From assembly GCA_030248135.1 (NCBI GenBank), contig JASANC010002116.1, forward strand, positions 1 through 64,000: a DNA stretch of 64,000 nt, in the 5' to 3' direction. A model generated the notes under the pieces. That model was not told the origin of the DNA, did not search any database, and saw only the letters and a program-made list of their open reading frames with translations. Positions within the stretch are counted from its first letter, which is position 1, and every line of letters starts with the position of its first letter. Made by a program: the position numbers and the translations under genes. This DNA comes from Theristus sp. LFF4_11 (Eukaryota > Nematoda > Chromadorea > Monhysterida > Xyalidae). Below, one piece after another: positions 1 through 18,629 of the stretch.

Positions 1-601
1 ATCTTTTTCGTGCCCCATTTCTCTGCCGCTCTCATCAGCTGAGGATGTTGGTCGACTGAAATTTACAGAAAAAAACATTTTTTAAATTTTTTTTTTGTGA
101 AAAGATTGTGTTGCATTTTATGTAATCGGTGTAAAAACGTGAATTTATGAAGCATGATTATCATAAAAAATTGTACACCTTTGGTTTAGAAACCGTTTTT
201 ACACCGGTCTAAAGCCGCTTTACCCGAACCCGACCGAATTTGCGCTGCCACGAAAGCATCGTTTCAGATATTCCTTAAAAGTAAAACATATCGCCATACT
301 TTTTACAGTGTGTTAACAAAACACACGGATGTGTCACACTCTATGTAGCTGAGGATAGAACGAAAATCTGACATGCGCGCATATGTACAGTGACACACAA
401 ACCAACACAAGCACATGACCAATAATGTTTCAGATGATTGTTATAATAAGTCGTAAAAGCCTATCGAGCTATTCCTAGTTCGATAAGAGTGAATTAATGA
501 ATAAATCAACTGATAATCGAAACAAGGTATTGAAAAAGCGAGTCGAGAACCAATCATAATTTATTGGCCCGCATTTCGCAGAAGCGTAAAAAACTGAAAA
601 G

Positions 602-2251
602 TTACGATTGTTCAGCGTCGTCACTGTCGGCTGCTCCCGACTGCTTTGAGGATCGACCCGATTCTGTGCCCGCTTCCGAGCCCGGTTCCCCACGTTGGCC
701 CTCGGTTTCGGTCCATTCGGTCAGTTTTTGCTGAAATAATTATTTTGTTTCATCGTACTGACGCTGAGAAAAACTGGGCTGCTAAAACGGCTACTACTTT
801 AGTCAGTGATACTACGTGACAAGATAAGCGTGTTTTTTAGTAACCGTTTCAGTAGCCTCAGCCGTTTCAACAATGTGGTCTGCTTTACTGGCAGTAAAGA
901 AAATAAAGAATGTCTCAGTGAAGTAAAGAATAAAGTGGCATAGTGGAGAATAAAGAGTAGTAAAAGTAAAAGGAACTTCCAACCTGAATTTCGGCGAGCT
1001 TCGCAAGCTCCTCCGCTCGTTTGCTGTCTAGATTTTCCACTTTTGGGTCCTGAAATTGACTAGCTGAATCAGACAATAATATACTCATGAACCAATCAAA
1101 ATCAGAGGTTGAAAGCACACGGTTTGACAGTTCTTTCTGTGGATTTTAGCACTGTTTCCGAATATTTCATGTTTATTGGTTCACAACTGAATTCATTCCG
1201 CTTATCATTCGGTATATCCCGTCGTTATAAAATTTTCACAGTCATTAATCCAACTTCTTTTGCTTAATTAATCAATACAATATGTAGGTTTGACACTGAG
1301 AAAAATATGACAGAAAACGTCTGCCTGATTTTGTTTATTAACATATAGTACAGCTTGAAAAGCAAAAAATAGTATTGTGGATTTATTCAAACGCGTCCGG
1401 ACTAAAATGACGTCATTTTGCTTTAAAAACGCCCGTTTGTCAAAGTACAGGCACTAAAATGTCAGTTTAATGTGATTGATTCGACATTCACCATTTGTTT
1501 ACGGGAAGAAACTGGCTAAACGGAATGTCTGGTTAGCTGTGAAAGGCAAGCGCATGTTTGGCGGCACATGACGTCATTTCAGTGGGACACGTTTGAAAAA
1601 ATAGGTCATACTCTTTCATCGCACCAGCACATTTGCACTGTTCAAAAAACCGCAACAAAAAATCAATCCCGTTCAACTGCGCAAAGCGCACGTGTTTAAT
1701 GGTTTTCGCCTTTTCCTCCAACGCTCCGCAATGTACGATCAAGTCGCGGATCTTTCGCTGCAACTGTTGTCGCTCTTTTGGCGTCGATTTCTCGTTGCCA
1801 GCGAGTTTGTCATGGTCTTCCGTGAGTTTTGCGAACTGAAATGTTGCATATTTTTTAAATCTGTATAGTTATCAAACCGAAACGCTTAGGTTTAAACAAA
1901 CAAACTAAAACAAAAACGCGTTGAGTTGAAATAAATTGAGAATTGAGAATACAACCAAATATTTTCGGTTTGTTTATTGTTTGAGAAGCGCGTTTTTTTA
2001 TTGCAAGAGGCATTTGCCGAAAACAACATTGCCGCATCTTGGCACTTGCTTCTTTATTCATAGTGTGCTTGAAACATTACCATTTATTGAAACCAAATCA
2101 CAAAAAATCTTTTAAACGATGTTTTTTTAAAAACAAAAGTGATCAAGTTGAAACCAATTTTAACAGTTTTCAAACCAAAAATTACCTTTTCTTCAGTCTG
2201 TTTAACGCGTTTCTGCAGGTCACTAAGCGTGTGTGAACGAATGGCAAACAT
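602..2251 (-). CDS. small coiled-coil protein (tentative 4-exon model)
   Basis: I do not recognise this protein. Exons on the minus strand read 2251-2186, 1835-1692, 1049-984 and 730-602, all in phase 0, giving about 134 residues. The first exon opens with ATG (residues MFAIRSHTLSDLQKRV) behind in-frame stops and a TTCAG acceptor in the presumed 5' UTR. The middle is rich in Lys, Glu and Leu in a heptad-like pattern (FAKLTEDHDKLAGNEK, then RQQLQRKIRDLIVHCGALEEK), which suggests a coiled coil. The last exon is acidic and Ser/Gly-rich and ends SDDAEQS. The donor of exon 2 (CAC/GTGCGC) is weak, and another exon may exist between 1049 and 1692. A 238-bp MITE sits in intron 2. A minus-strand AATAAA lies near 560, about 40 bases past the stop. 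Exons 1, 3 and 4 are well supported; the whole gene is moderate. Confidence 0.5.
1373..1610. mobile_element. TA-flanked MITE, family A copy 1
   Basis: About 238 bp with inverted ends. Each end carries TTCAAACGYGTC followed by a TGACGTCA palindrome, and each is bounded by TA. A second copy lies in opposite orientation at 20915-21150, with the same outer limits and internal sequence. This is the expected structure of a non-autonomous Tc1/mariner-type element. Confidence 0.8.
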
Positions 2252-2587
2252 GGTTCATTGGAAAATTCACTGAAGATGAAAATATTTTTTTAATTCCCAT
2301 CGAAACTAAAGAAAATCCAAAATTCAACCAGTGAAACCAGTAAAACAAATTGATTGAAAAGACAGAGAGAAAAACAGAAATTCAATAAAACTATACTCAT
2401 GCAAATGAAACCGATCTGCTGCTGACTCTGTCATGTGTCACCATAGCAACAACAGTCGACAGTTGCTCTGGACCATGTTGAATTGATTGTTGAACACTGA
2501 AATTTTAGAAGCATAAAATTTCGGACTGGTGCTTTTTCTCTCTGAGTGTTTAGCTGTTTTTATTTTATAAACAGGCCAATCTTCAAT

Positions 2588-2853
2588 TACCGTAAAGTCT
2601 TGCATATAAGGTTCCTCCCACTTATAAGACCCCCACCCAAAAGTGGGCGGAGTGTCACACGGCGGGAAACCAAAAAATTCAAATTTTTGACTTGGTCAAA
2701 TGCCCACCCCGTTTATAAGGCCCGGAATTCCTAATGTTCGCTTTATAAGACCTCCTCCCACTTATAAGGTTGTCACACAAAATTCCACGTTTTTCAGAAA
2801 CTTTTGATTTTCAAATTTATATAAGGAGACCTTATATGCAAGACTTTACGGTA
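2588..2853. mobile_element. MITE, family B (TACCGTAAAGTCTTGC ends), copy 1
   Basis: A 266-bp element with inverted ends TACCGTAAAGTCTTGCATAT and its complement at 2833-2853. The inside is built from repeats of CTTATAAG-type words and a GTGGGCGGAGTGTCACACGGCGGG core. Further copies are at 41385-41653, 49380-49662 and 61634-61899. There is no coding capacity, so it is non-autonomous; a TA target site is likely. Confidence 0.85.
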
Positions 2854-3080
2854 ATATTTCTGTCGAACTATGTGTTTTGGTGGTGAAATTTAAAGTTAAA
2901 TAAATTTAAAAGGATTAAAGTCCGTTCTAATATACCGGTATATTTCAGGGGTTTACGAAAACTAGCAAAAATGTAAATTTGCATGTTATTCTGCTAATTT
3001 TATTATAAATTAGTGTCTATTTTTATTTATTATTATGCTATTTTTTGCTGGGTCACATCAAAAGGAGAACTATTGTAATC

Positions 3081-4332
3081 TATATTATTAAATTTACAAA
3101 GTGTCTGTGTGTCTGTGCGTGGCACTTTTTTGCAATTTGAATTGGCGCCCTTTTTTGCTACTTAAGAAAACTCCATCTCAATTTCCTTTACCTATTTTTT
3201 ATTAATGCCAGTTGAGATTGTTTTCTCAAAACGTCGCTCTTCATAGCTGGAGTCATCATGATACTCTTTGGTCAACAGAGACAGTTCGGCGCAGCATAGG
3301 CAAATGAAAGCGGTGGCTGATCAAAACTTGATGATCGACTGGGAAAGATGTAACAAAACCGTCTTTGAAAAAAGTTTGAACTTTTTTTGTTTTAAAAATC
3401 GGGTTGCAAAACGCACATCGACATCGGCATTGCAAGTTGCACTTTGGATTCAAAACAAGTAAATTTCATTGAAATTGATACTCCATGTTTCATTTTCAAA
3501 TTGATACTCCATGGTTTATGCGCGATAATTTCAACGTAACGCACGATGGGCAACTGGCAATTGTTGCTGCTCAAAACTTGACGAGCGACTGCGAAAGATG
3601 TAACAAAACCGTCTCTGAAAAAAGTTAGTTTTTTAATAAGGTCGAAATGGTATTTACCATTCATTTTCACTTTGCCAAATGTTAGGGTCATGTTGGGGTA
3701 AACGGGTAAAAAGAAGCAATGACTGCAAAACGAAATTATAAACGTCACTTTTTTGTTTCTTCAATTCATTTTCATTTTAGAAAAAAGGCTTGGCTTAAGT
3801 CAGGGTAACCGGGTAAAAGAAGCATTAGCTTTTTAAAACGGGTTGTTTTTAATGAAAAAAACGTTAATTTTTATATTTTTTTATTCAATCTTACTTCACA
3901 TACAAAAAGGCTTGACTTAGGTTAGGGTGAACGGGTGAAAATAGCAAAATCATAAACTTCGCATTTTTACTTTGCAAAAAAGGCTTGGCTTAGGTAAACG
4001 GGTAAAAGAAGCATTAGCTTTTTAAAACGGGTAAATGAAAAAAACGTTAGTTTTTATATTTTTTATTCAATTTTACTTCACTTACAAAAAGGCTTGCCTT
4101 CGGTTAGGGTAAACGGGTAAAAATAGCAAAATCATAAACTTCGCATTTTTATTTATTTTCAAATACATCAAAAATATTGTATTGTAGGCGACTTCACGGC
4201 AGCACAAGGTAAATTTTCTTCAGGGTTATTATTCAGTAAACGTTACTGTTTTTTCTTTCTAAGTCAATGCCACTTCACCAAAAAGGCTTGGCATTGATTA
4301 AGCCCCATACGCTCGGGTCAATTGGCTAGTGT
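3081..4332 (+). mobile_element. putative Helitron/Helentron-like element
   Basis: It begins with TCTATATTATTAAATTTAC followed by a GTGTCTGTGTGTCTGTG tract. It ends near GGGTCAATTGGCTAGT, resembling the TC...CTAGT ends known for animal Helentrons. The interior has a direct repeat (about 3295-3390 and 3550-3625, sharing GAAAGATGTAACAAAACCGTC). It also has four to five tandem copies of a unit containing AAAAAGGCTTGGCTTAGG and GGTAAACGGGTAAAA between about 3640 and 4170. No Rep/helicase is present. The ends are by resemblance only. Confidence 0.45.
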
Positions 4333-6772
4333 TTCATGAATTATATTTTTTCCGCCTAGTTATAACTTTAATGAATTACTGCTGCGATAGATGCTGATGG
4401 TTACCCTGAAACTCAACCCCTTGATGTTTCACCAAAGTTTCTCTCTGTTACCTCTCTCATCATATTACTGCAAGAGCAATTCTCTTCTCATTTTCATTTG
4501 GCCGTGTGCGTGTGCTTTGCGTTTCTTTTGCTCAATGTATGGTCGACTAGTGTAGGCGCTGGAAGGCCAATTTTTCTGTTCATTCAGAAAAACGTGCATC
4601 GCTATGCTATTTTCGAAAGTAATTTCTGAAGTTTGGCAAAAAGTCCGACTTTTTTGGCGGTGGCCGCGGTTTGGATGCAATTTTGAAGGATTAAAAATGC
4701 ATTTTTGAAATTTTGCACTGATTGGACGCACGTACAGGCGGAAGGTAACAAATCAGGTTGTTTTTTAGGTACCACCATGATGAGCTAAGCCCCAAGGAAA
4801 CAAATTTTTAAAATGCATTTATAACTTTTCTAACGTGTTTCAACTGAAAGTCACGTTGTTACACACAAGCTTCTGCTGTTTTTTTTCATTCATCATTTCA
4901 GTTCGAGCTAACATGGTTTTGCAGCCGATACCTCATTCGGTTGGAGTCGGCGCGCAAGTCCAGATCTTTTCTTAAATGCTGTTTCATCCGAAAATACTAA
5001 TTGCAACAAACCGTTCTGCTTTTATTGTATTGCACTACTTTTCAACCATTCAGCTTGGCTGATACAATGCAGCCAATCAGCGCATTGCAAACAAAAGGAT
5101 CCTGATATCCACCGTGCACCACTCGAATAATTTTTATTTTACCAAACAAAAAGCACGAACCAACCAAAGCTTGAGTCCGAACCAAACCAAACTTACGCAT
5201 TGGAGTCTCGGAACCAAAATAAAAGACAGTAAAATGGTTTGGAAAATTGTTTGGAAATAACCGTTAGGTAGTTTTCCGTCTTCTCCCTTAAAAAATTAAG
5301 CACTGGAACATCGATTCCTCGATTCCTGGATGTGTTGCCTTGTAAGATGCATGCGTGTGCGGTCGTATAAGATATAGGTTAGCTGGCGTGTGGTTTCCAT
5401 ATTTTTTTGCGTGGGCAATGACACTTATTGTAGTTGGGTGTTTCGTTTCATTTCGGTATACCACTGTGTTAGTTTGGAAGTAGTTTCATGAAATGAAAAT
5501 TCTCTCGAAGTGTATATGTGAACTGTTTTAGTTTTGTGTAGCTACCGCTGCAGCACTTATCTTTTTTACGGTATTTTTTCAGCTTGCTGTTCAATATTGT
5601 GATGGTTTTCATTGTAAAAGCAGGTGCCTTTACTGAATGTTTTTCGGTTTTTTTTGCCGTACCAAATATGCACAAATACGCCACCATTGCTGTTGGTAGA
5701 TTTTACTGTTCTTCCCAATTTTTGCTGTTTATTCTTCCAGCACGTGTCACGTGATGCTTGCGCGTTCAATCGTTTTTCAAAACAATTTTTTTAACAAATT
5801 CTGAACAGAAAGCACACCCGCCATGTCATTCCCGTTATTTGTTTTGCGGAATTACAGTAACTGCGACCCGTTCATTTGCGTCCCATTCATTCACGGCTCG
5901 CACATTCGCGTTCCGCTCAATTGTGCATCCTAATGTCTTGAGTGAGCGTGCCAAATAACGGGACTCAGTTGGTTGCTGACGCGTAGACCTGGACATGTAT
6001 GTTTTACCAATGTCCTTTAAAATCAGGACATTTCCATTAAAATCCATGTAGGTTTTTAGAAGTGAAGCAGACACACTCTCTCAATTTTTGCGGAGAATGC
6101 GTGTTGCAACGAAAAAAGCGAACGTTTTGGCGTTTACAACGGAAAACGCCTTTCCCACTCTATTTTTAGATATTCCTGGAAATCCGTAATTGAATTAAAA
6201 AACGGACTCCAGTTTGACGCAATTACCATTCTCTGTTTCACTCTCGCTGGCATCTGCGTTTTGAGTGAACATCCTATTTTGCCAGTCGTTTCTTGTTTTT
6301 GCCGCTAACTCTGCCTTTCGCCGTACATTAAAATATGTTACGATACGAAATTTTAATCGACCAAAAGCGATGAATAAATCCAAATTGTAAAAGTAAAGCG
6401 TGTTTCAAAAGTGACTCAAAATGGATCAGGTTTACCGTTATGATGTGAATAATAACGTAATTCGATCTTGGTCTTTGAAATATTATAGTGTAATACTGTT
6501 GCAGTCAGATTGGCACGTTACAAAACAAAAATGTAAATGTTCCACACAGGCAGAAACAAACGCACAGGCACAAAATCGCATGCGCGATAGGAGTACGGTA
6601 ATACGGCAGCGCATTTCAGTCAGTAGCGTGCCAGTGCGTTTGTCCGCGATTGTGCCACAATCCACTGAATTCATTTCGAACAGAGTGCACACTGTTTTCC
6701 AAAACTTGATCTCCATCGGAAGAAACAGCAAACTTTTATCATTCAAATTTCGTCGAGAATCATCAAGATACA
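4333..6772. other. spacer before the 6773 gene
   Basis: No exon with a convincing start, splice signals or family motif was found. It holds half a copy of the family F element (about 5185-5230, GCATTGGAGTCTCGGAACCAAAAT). At 6520-6690 it holds an inverted-repeat block with CAGGCAGAAACAAACGCACAGGCACA, related to the family G repeats listed below. Short open frames here overlap these repeats. Confidence 0.5.
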
Positions 6773-7719
6773 ATGTCCAATTCAACGAACGACACTGAGC
6801 TACGTCATCGGTTTTCGTCGGATCAGCGAGGCATGATCACGCCCGAAGGCAAGAGTAACAGCGAATATATCGACATGGACTGCGCGCCCGGCGGGACACA
6901 ACGTTGCACTACGGTAGGTGGATGTACGGTACATGGTGGTCTTGAGACGAATTATGGTGACTCGCTGGATACTGTGGGGGTTTTGAGACGATTGAACGAT
7001 GATTTATTAGGTAGATACGGTAGTGATCTTGAAACAAATTGTGAAAACTATATGGCTTTTCAGTGAATGCAATAAATACTACAGTCAATTTCTGAAGACC
7101 GTTCAAATCTTCATTGAATGACATTGATTGGTCTTATCAGCTTAGTGGAGTAGCCAAATCATGTTCAGAACAATTTCAACAGTTAGACTGAAAAGTTTTT
7201 ACTTTTTCAAAGAAGCATTAGTTTTGTTTCAGTCCAAGTTCGCGTGGCTCAACAGCGCTGGTACCCGGATGTACGCCGGTGAGTTTTTCAAGTTTTTTTT
7301 TTCAAAAAACAGTTCAAGGCTATTTTGTCGCGTGGGTCGCAAGATTAAAAACAAATACAAAAACACAAAAAAAACTTTTTTTTAATCTAGCGATGAACAC
7401 AGCGAGCAGCAGTCTGTCACGTCTGGTCGGTTACGGTAAATCGTCCAGCTATCAAGAGATGAACGGCAACTACAACAGCAGCAATGGTGAAACGGGCAAA
7501 ACCGAGACCGCCGAAAACCATGACCGCAGTGGCAACGAGTATTCGAGCGGCTTCCACAGTTACAGTAACCTGAACAACGGCGGTCACCTCGACTACGGTA
7601 GTTACCATAATCAGGAGAAAACGGCGGAGAAGCGAAAATTGAAGTGCGAGAACAGCGATAATAGTCAAAGGTCGTTGATTATGAAATCCAGCGGCGACAG
7701 TAGGTACGGGTCGATGTGA
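6773..7719 (+). CDS. small Ser/Asn/Gly-rich protein of unknown function
   Basis: Three exons: 6773-6913, 7233-7278 and 7391-7719, with phases 0 and 1 that join cleanly to 171 residues. Donors are GTAGGT and GTGAGT; acceptors are TTTCAG and ATCTAG. The first exon reads MSNSTNDTELRHRFSSDQRG and contains an MDCAPGG segment. The short middle exon encodes SKFAWLNSAGTRMYA. The last exon is rich in Ser, Asn, Gly, Tyr and His, with no signal peptide or membrane segment, and ends SGDSRYGSM. A likely AATAAA lies about 25 bases past the stop. I recognise no domain; the polar composition suggests a largely disordered protein. The exon model is better supported than any role. Confidence 0.6.
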
Positions 7720-8227
7720 GGGATCTGTTTTCATTCAAATGGTAAATAAAAATATAAAGGACGTTTCTACAAAACCTGTCACTTCTTTTCCGACAACAGA
7801 GAGCATGCGAAACTTTGTATTACTAAAAAACGAATCTAGCTGGATTGGCCAAAATCAATATATGTTCAAATCAATCATATATCAAACAATATCATATGAC
7901 TAAAATATGTTTTCTTGCAATTCCGATCACGTTCTTTCTTGTTTCGCGTGCTCTTATTCTACGAACAGACTGACAGGTTTGAACAAACATACTGCATCAG
8001 ATTGTATGAGTATGATCAGAATATCTGGGCAAAACAACGCTACTAATACTTGCTATAAATCTGACAACACGATATAAGATTCAGTGTATTATACGTACAG
8101 TGGCCGAATAAATAAAGGCAGTCCTTGCAGTCTCCTTCAATGGATCAATCTGTCGTCGATCCTGCAGTAGCCAGGAATCGCCTTTTTCAAGAATGCCGAT
8201 TGTTATTAGCTACTAAAGTCGCTTAAG

Positions 8228-8284
8228 CGGCATTCATGAAGCAGTATTTAGTGTCGCGTAGCTGTGTTAAAACATGAATGCCCC
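8228..8284. repeat. hairpin element, family E, shortened copy
   Basis: CATTCATGAAGCAGTATTTA followed by GTGTCGCGTAGCTGTG and a short closing arm (ACATGAATGCC). The second arm is internally deleted. Confidence 0.65.
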
Positions 8285-8727
8285 ATTAGATAAATGCAAT
8301 ACCTGTATGTACACACTTTTTAGGATAGTAGCGTGGTAGCGAGTTTTTAGTAGCGTTGTTCCTTCACTGTTGGTTCAATGACTGCATTGTGGAGAAGTTA
8401 TATGCCGCTCAGCACATAAAGCTTCCTGAGTTGTGATTGGTGTTTTTCTTTGTATTATAGGAATTAGGAATAACGTACGGTGTATTTACATTGTATCCTC
8501 TTGAAATTCACCAGGGCATTATGTCTTATTTGTTATGGATCTTCCATCTGACCTTTATTTTGCGAGAATCTGTCAAACAAAAGGAGAGAAAAAACATCCT
8601 TAGTTTTTCATGCGGCGCTTTCCCACCGGAGAAAATTCCACTCACGAACTGATCTCAGTCTTTGTGCTTCATTGTCTGCTCGACCATTTTGTAATTCGTT
8701 GAGGTTCGTTCCAGACCCGTGCGAATG

Positions 8728-8976
8728 CGAACCTGTGGGGTACCACGGTGGCGGCCCAGCGAGAGCCGCGTTAGCAGCCCGCAAGCAATTGCGTTTTTAG
8801 GCCCGCAAGATGTTCAGCGTCGGGGGCCGTTGCTGGGCCAGCAAGCGGGCTGTGGTAGGTACGGTTGTTAAGCCCGCAAAACTGTGGCTGCTGCTGTTTT
8901 GTATCGTTACACCGCAACTCGGTGTTCAGCCCGCGAATCATCTTGCGGTCCCGCCACCGTGGTACCCCACGGTTCG
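8728..8976. mobile_element. inverted-repeat element with GTGGGGTACCACGGTGGCGG arms
   Basis: A perfect 20-bp arm at 8735-8754 is matched by its complement at 8951-8970. The match extends outward into CGAACC, giving arms of about 25 bp around a 200-bp core rich in GCCCGCAAG words. No other copy as complete was seen, and no target duplication is clear. Confidence 0.6.
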
Positions 8977-9607
8977 ATTTGCATGAGAACAGGTTTAGGT
9001 GCAAAAAAGGTCGAAAATACAGAAAAAATAGGAGTTTCAGTTTTTTAAGAAACAGAGTTTTCCATCGCCTGTAAGGATTGTCGTTTTGTATCTTTTTCGG
9101 GAACTCCTTTACTGTCTGACAGATTCCAACAGGCTTTAGCCACTTGGATTCTACTGTTCTGTCAGTTTTTTGTGTTGTTTGGTATATCAAAAATGTCTTT
9201 AACAGATTTTTAATGGAGATTACGCGTTTTTTTTGTGATTTTCCGAACTTTCTTTTCTTCAACAATATCAAATCTCCCAATTCTTTCGGGTGTCCTATTC
9301 CTGTTGAACACGTTGGTATCTTTTCAAATTGTGATATATTCAACGAAATTAAAAATCATTTCTTGTTATTAAGTTTTTTTTGCTCAGTTTCCTTTCACTT
9401 TTGCAAAAAGTTTCTATTTGAAAAAAAAGTAGTCTACTGGTGTCATGACATTGGGTCAACAACAAAAGTGTTGATTGTAGGGTCACTGAAAACAGAACGC
9501 AGATTTCTCCTTTTTATCATATCAAAATTCTCGCTGTCGATCTATTGAAAAAATCAACAGGTGCTAATTGGCATTGTCTGAAGATATTTCAGTCGGTTAT
9601 AATAACA

Positions 9608-9745
9608 CAGCAATGCTGCACAGTCCATTAACAGACACACTGGCACACATACCATACAACAGCAGCGCACGTATCAGTGTAAGGTGCCAGTGTGTTTGTT
9701 TCCGCTGTATTTAAGAGTGCATCGTGTTCAGACTAGGATGCGAAT
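9608..9745. repeat. family G inverted repeat (CACAGGCACA / GCCTGTGTGTTTGT)
   Basis: This stretch pairs ACAGACACACTGGCACACA with GGTGCCAGTGTGTTTG around ACAACAGCAGCGCACG and ends in GTTCAGACTAGGA. Related blocks occur near 6530, 12775, 15390, 19665, 22440, 30100, 31660, 34490, 40500 and 48060. Most end in TTCAGACT(A/T)G. They look like a degenerate palindromic MITE family. Confidence 0.5.
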
Positions 9746-10549
9746 GTATGGCCGATTAGCGGTTTTGATTCAAACTTCAAAGTTAGCCAATCAGCATTCC
9801 CAGAGAATTTGCACTCTTTCCATTTATTCCGCGGTTGAACACAATCAAAGAGCCGATAAACAAACAAGAAACAAAAAACACTGGGAAACCAACACGATTC
9901 TCCAACCAAAACACACAAAAGACAACAACAACAACACGGACAGAAACCAATCTAATTTGATTGAACAGACAAGAGTGACAAAAACAACAGACAAGATTCT
10001 TTGATGACCACAACGAATTGTAATCACGTTGAAAACAAATTGAAACAGCAGTTTTTCAGGTGCTTTCATGAATTTCCCGCCAAAAATCATACAGCAACAT
10101 TTTTCAATTTTGTTCATGAATGCAAAGTAGCATAGGAATGCGACATTGCTGCTAGCGCTAATGAGCTTTCATGAATTCATTTTTAAACGTAAACTAACCC
10201 CATCCGTTTCTTGATTGCACCAACACTGTTTTCAATGTCAATCGATAGCCAACAATAGAAAAAAACCACCGAAAAAAGATTCCATACTTCGAACAGGTTG
10301 AAAAAACTCAGATTTTGGCGAAAAATAACCAAACAACCACTGCTTGTTTTTTAAACGAATACAAAGTTCTCAGAAAAGCCGAACCAAAAACACAGAACTG
10401 AAGAACGCACCCATTCAGTCTTCGTACGGAACCAGACTAATTTTAGCAAAATCACCAGTCAGTAAATCGAAAGCAATCATTCAAATCACTCAAAAACAAC
10501 CCAACAAAGTACTGTTCATCATTTTTCACCAGTTTCCAAGCGCATCACT

Positions 10550-18139
<7,590 letters not shown>

Positions 18140-18629
18140 GGTTCTTTTTTGCTTGCGAAGACTTGTGAAAATGTTGAAAAACCGAACTCAACAACAGGAA
18201 CTTCCTGAAAATCGACCCATTATGTAAAACAGCAATCAATGAGAAACAAGCAATAAGCAAAAAATACGAATCTTATTTTATTCAATAAGATCCATCTGGT
18301 ACACAACCAGATAAAAAAAGAATAAATTCAGCAAATATAACATAACCAGTTTCATTTTATTTCGTATCCGTTTATGTTCATAGATCAACAATATTTTGCA
18401 AGAAAAAATCATGAAAAGGGCACTTCATGAAAAATTGGCAACTTCATTCGTTTGTTGATTGCAAATAAAATCACTTTTCCGACTGAGCAACCCGCAATGG
18501 TGACAAGAGCAACAAGCAATCAAAAAAAAACGAAAAACAGAACAAAAATCAAAATTGAAAAAATTCACCAACGATTTACAAGTGGAACGTTCACAGTGTG
18601 TGTGTCGATTTTCGAAACGCATCCCAAAA

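Larger units (their letters stand above)
7720..10549. other. spacer between the 6773 gene and ILF2
   Basis: Mostly non-coding. It holds a hairpin element at 8228-8284, an inverted-repeat element at 8728-8976 and a family G block at 9608-9745. A 190-codon minus frame at 8771-9343 runs through the inverted-repeat element, lacks splice or family support, and was not called. Confidence 0.5.

Noticed and set aside
6421..6798. 125-codon plus-strand frame
   Set aside because: It covers an inverted-repeat block and runs into the true start at 6773 in another frame.
8771..9343. 190-codon minus-strand frame
   Set aside because: It passes through an inverted-repeat element, has no family motif, and its codon pattern is unlike the called exons.
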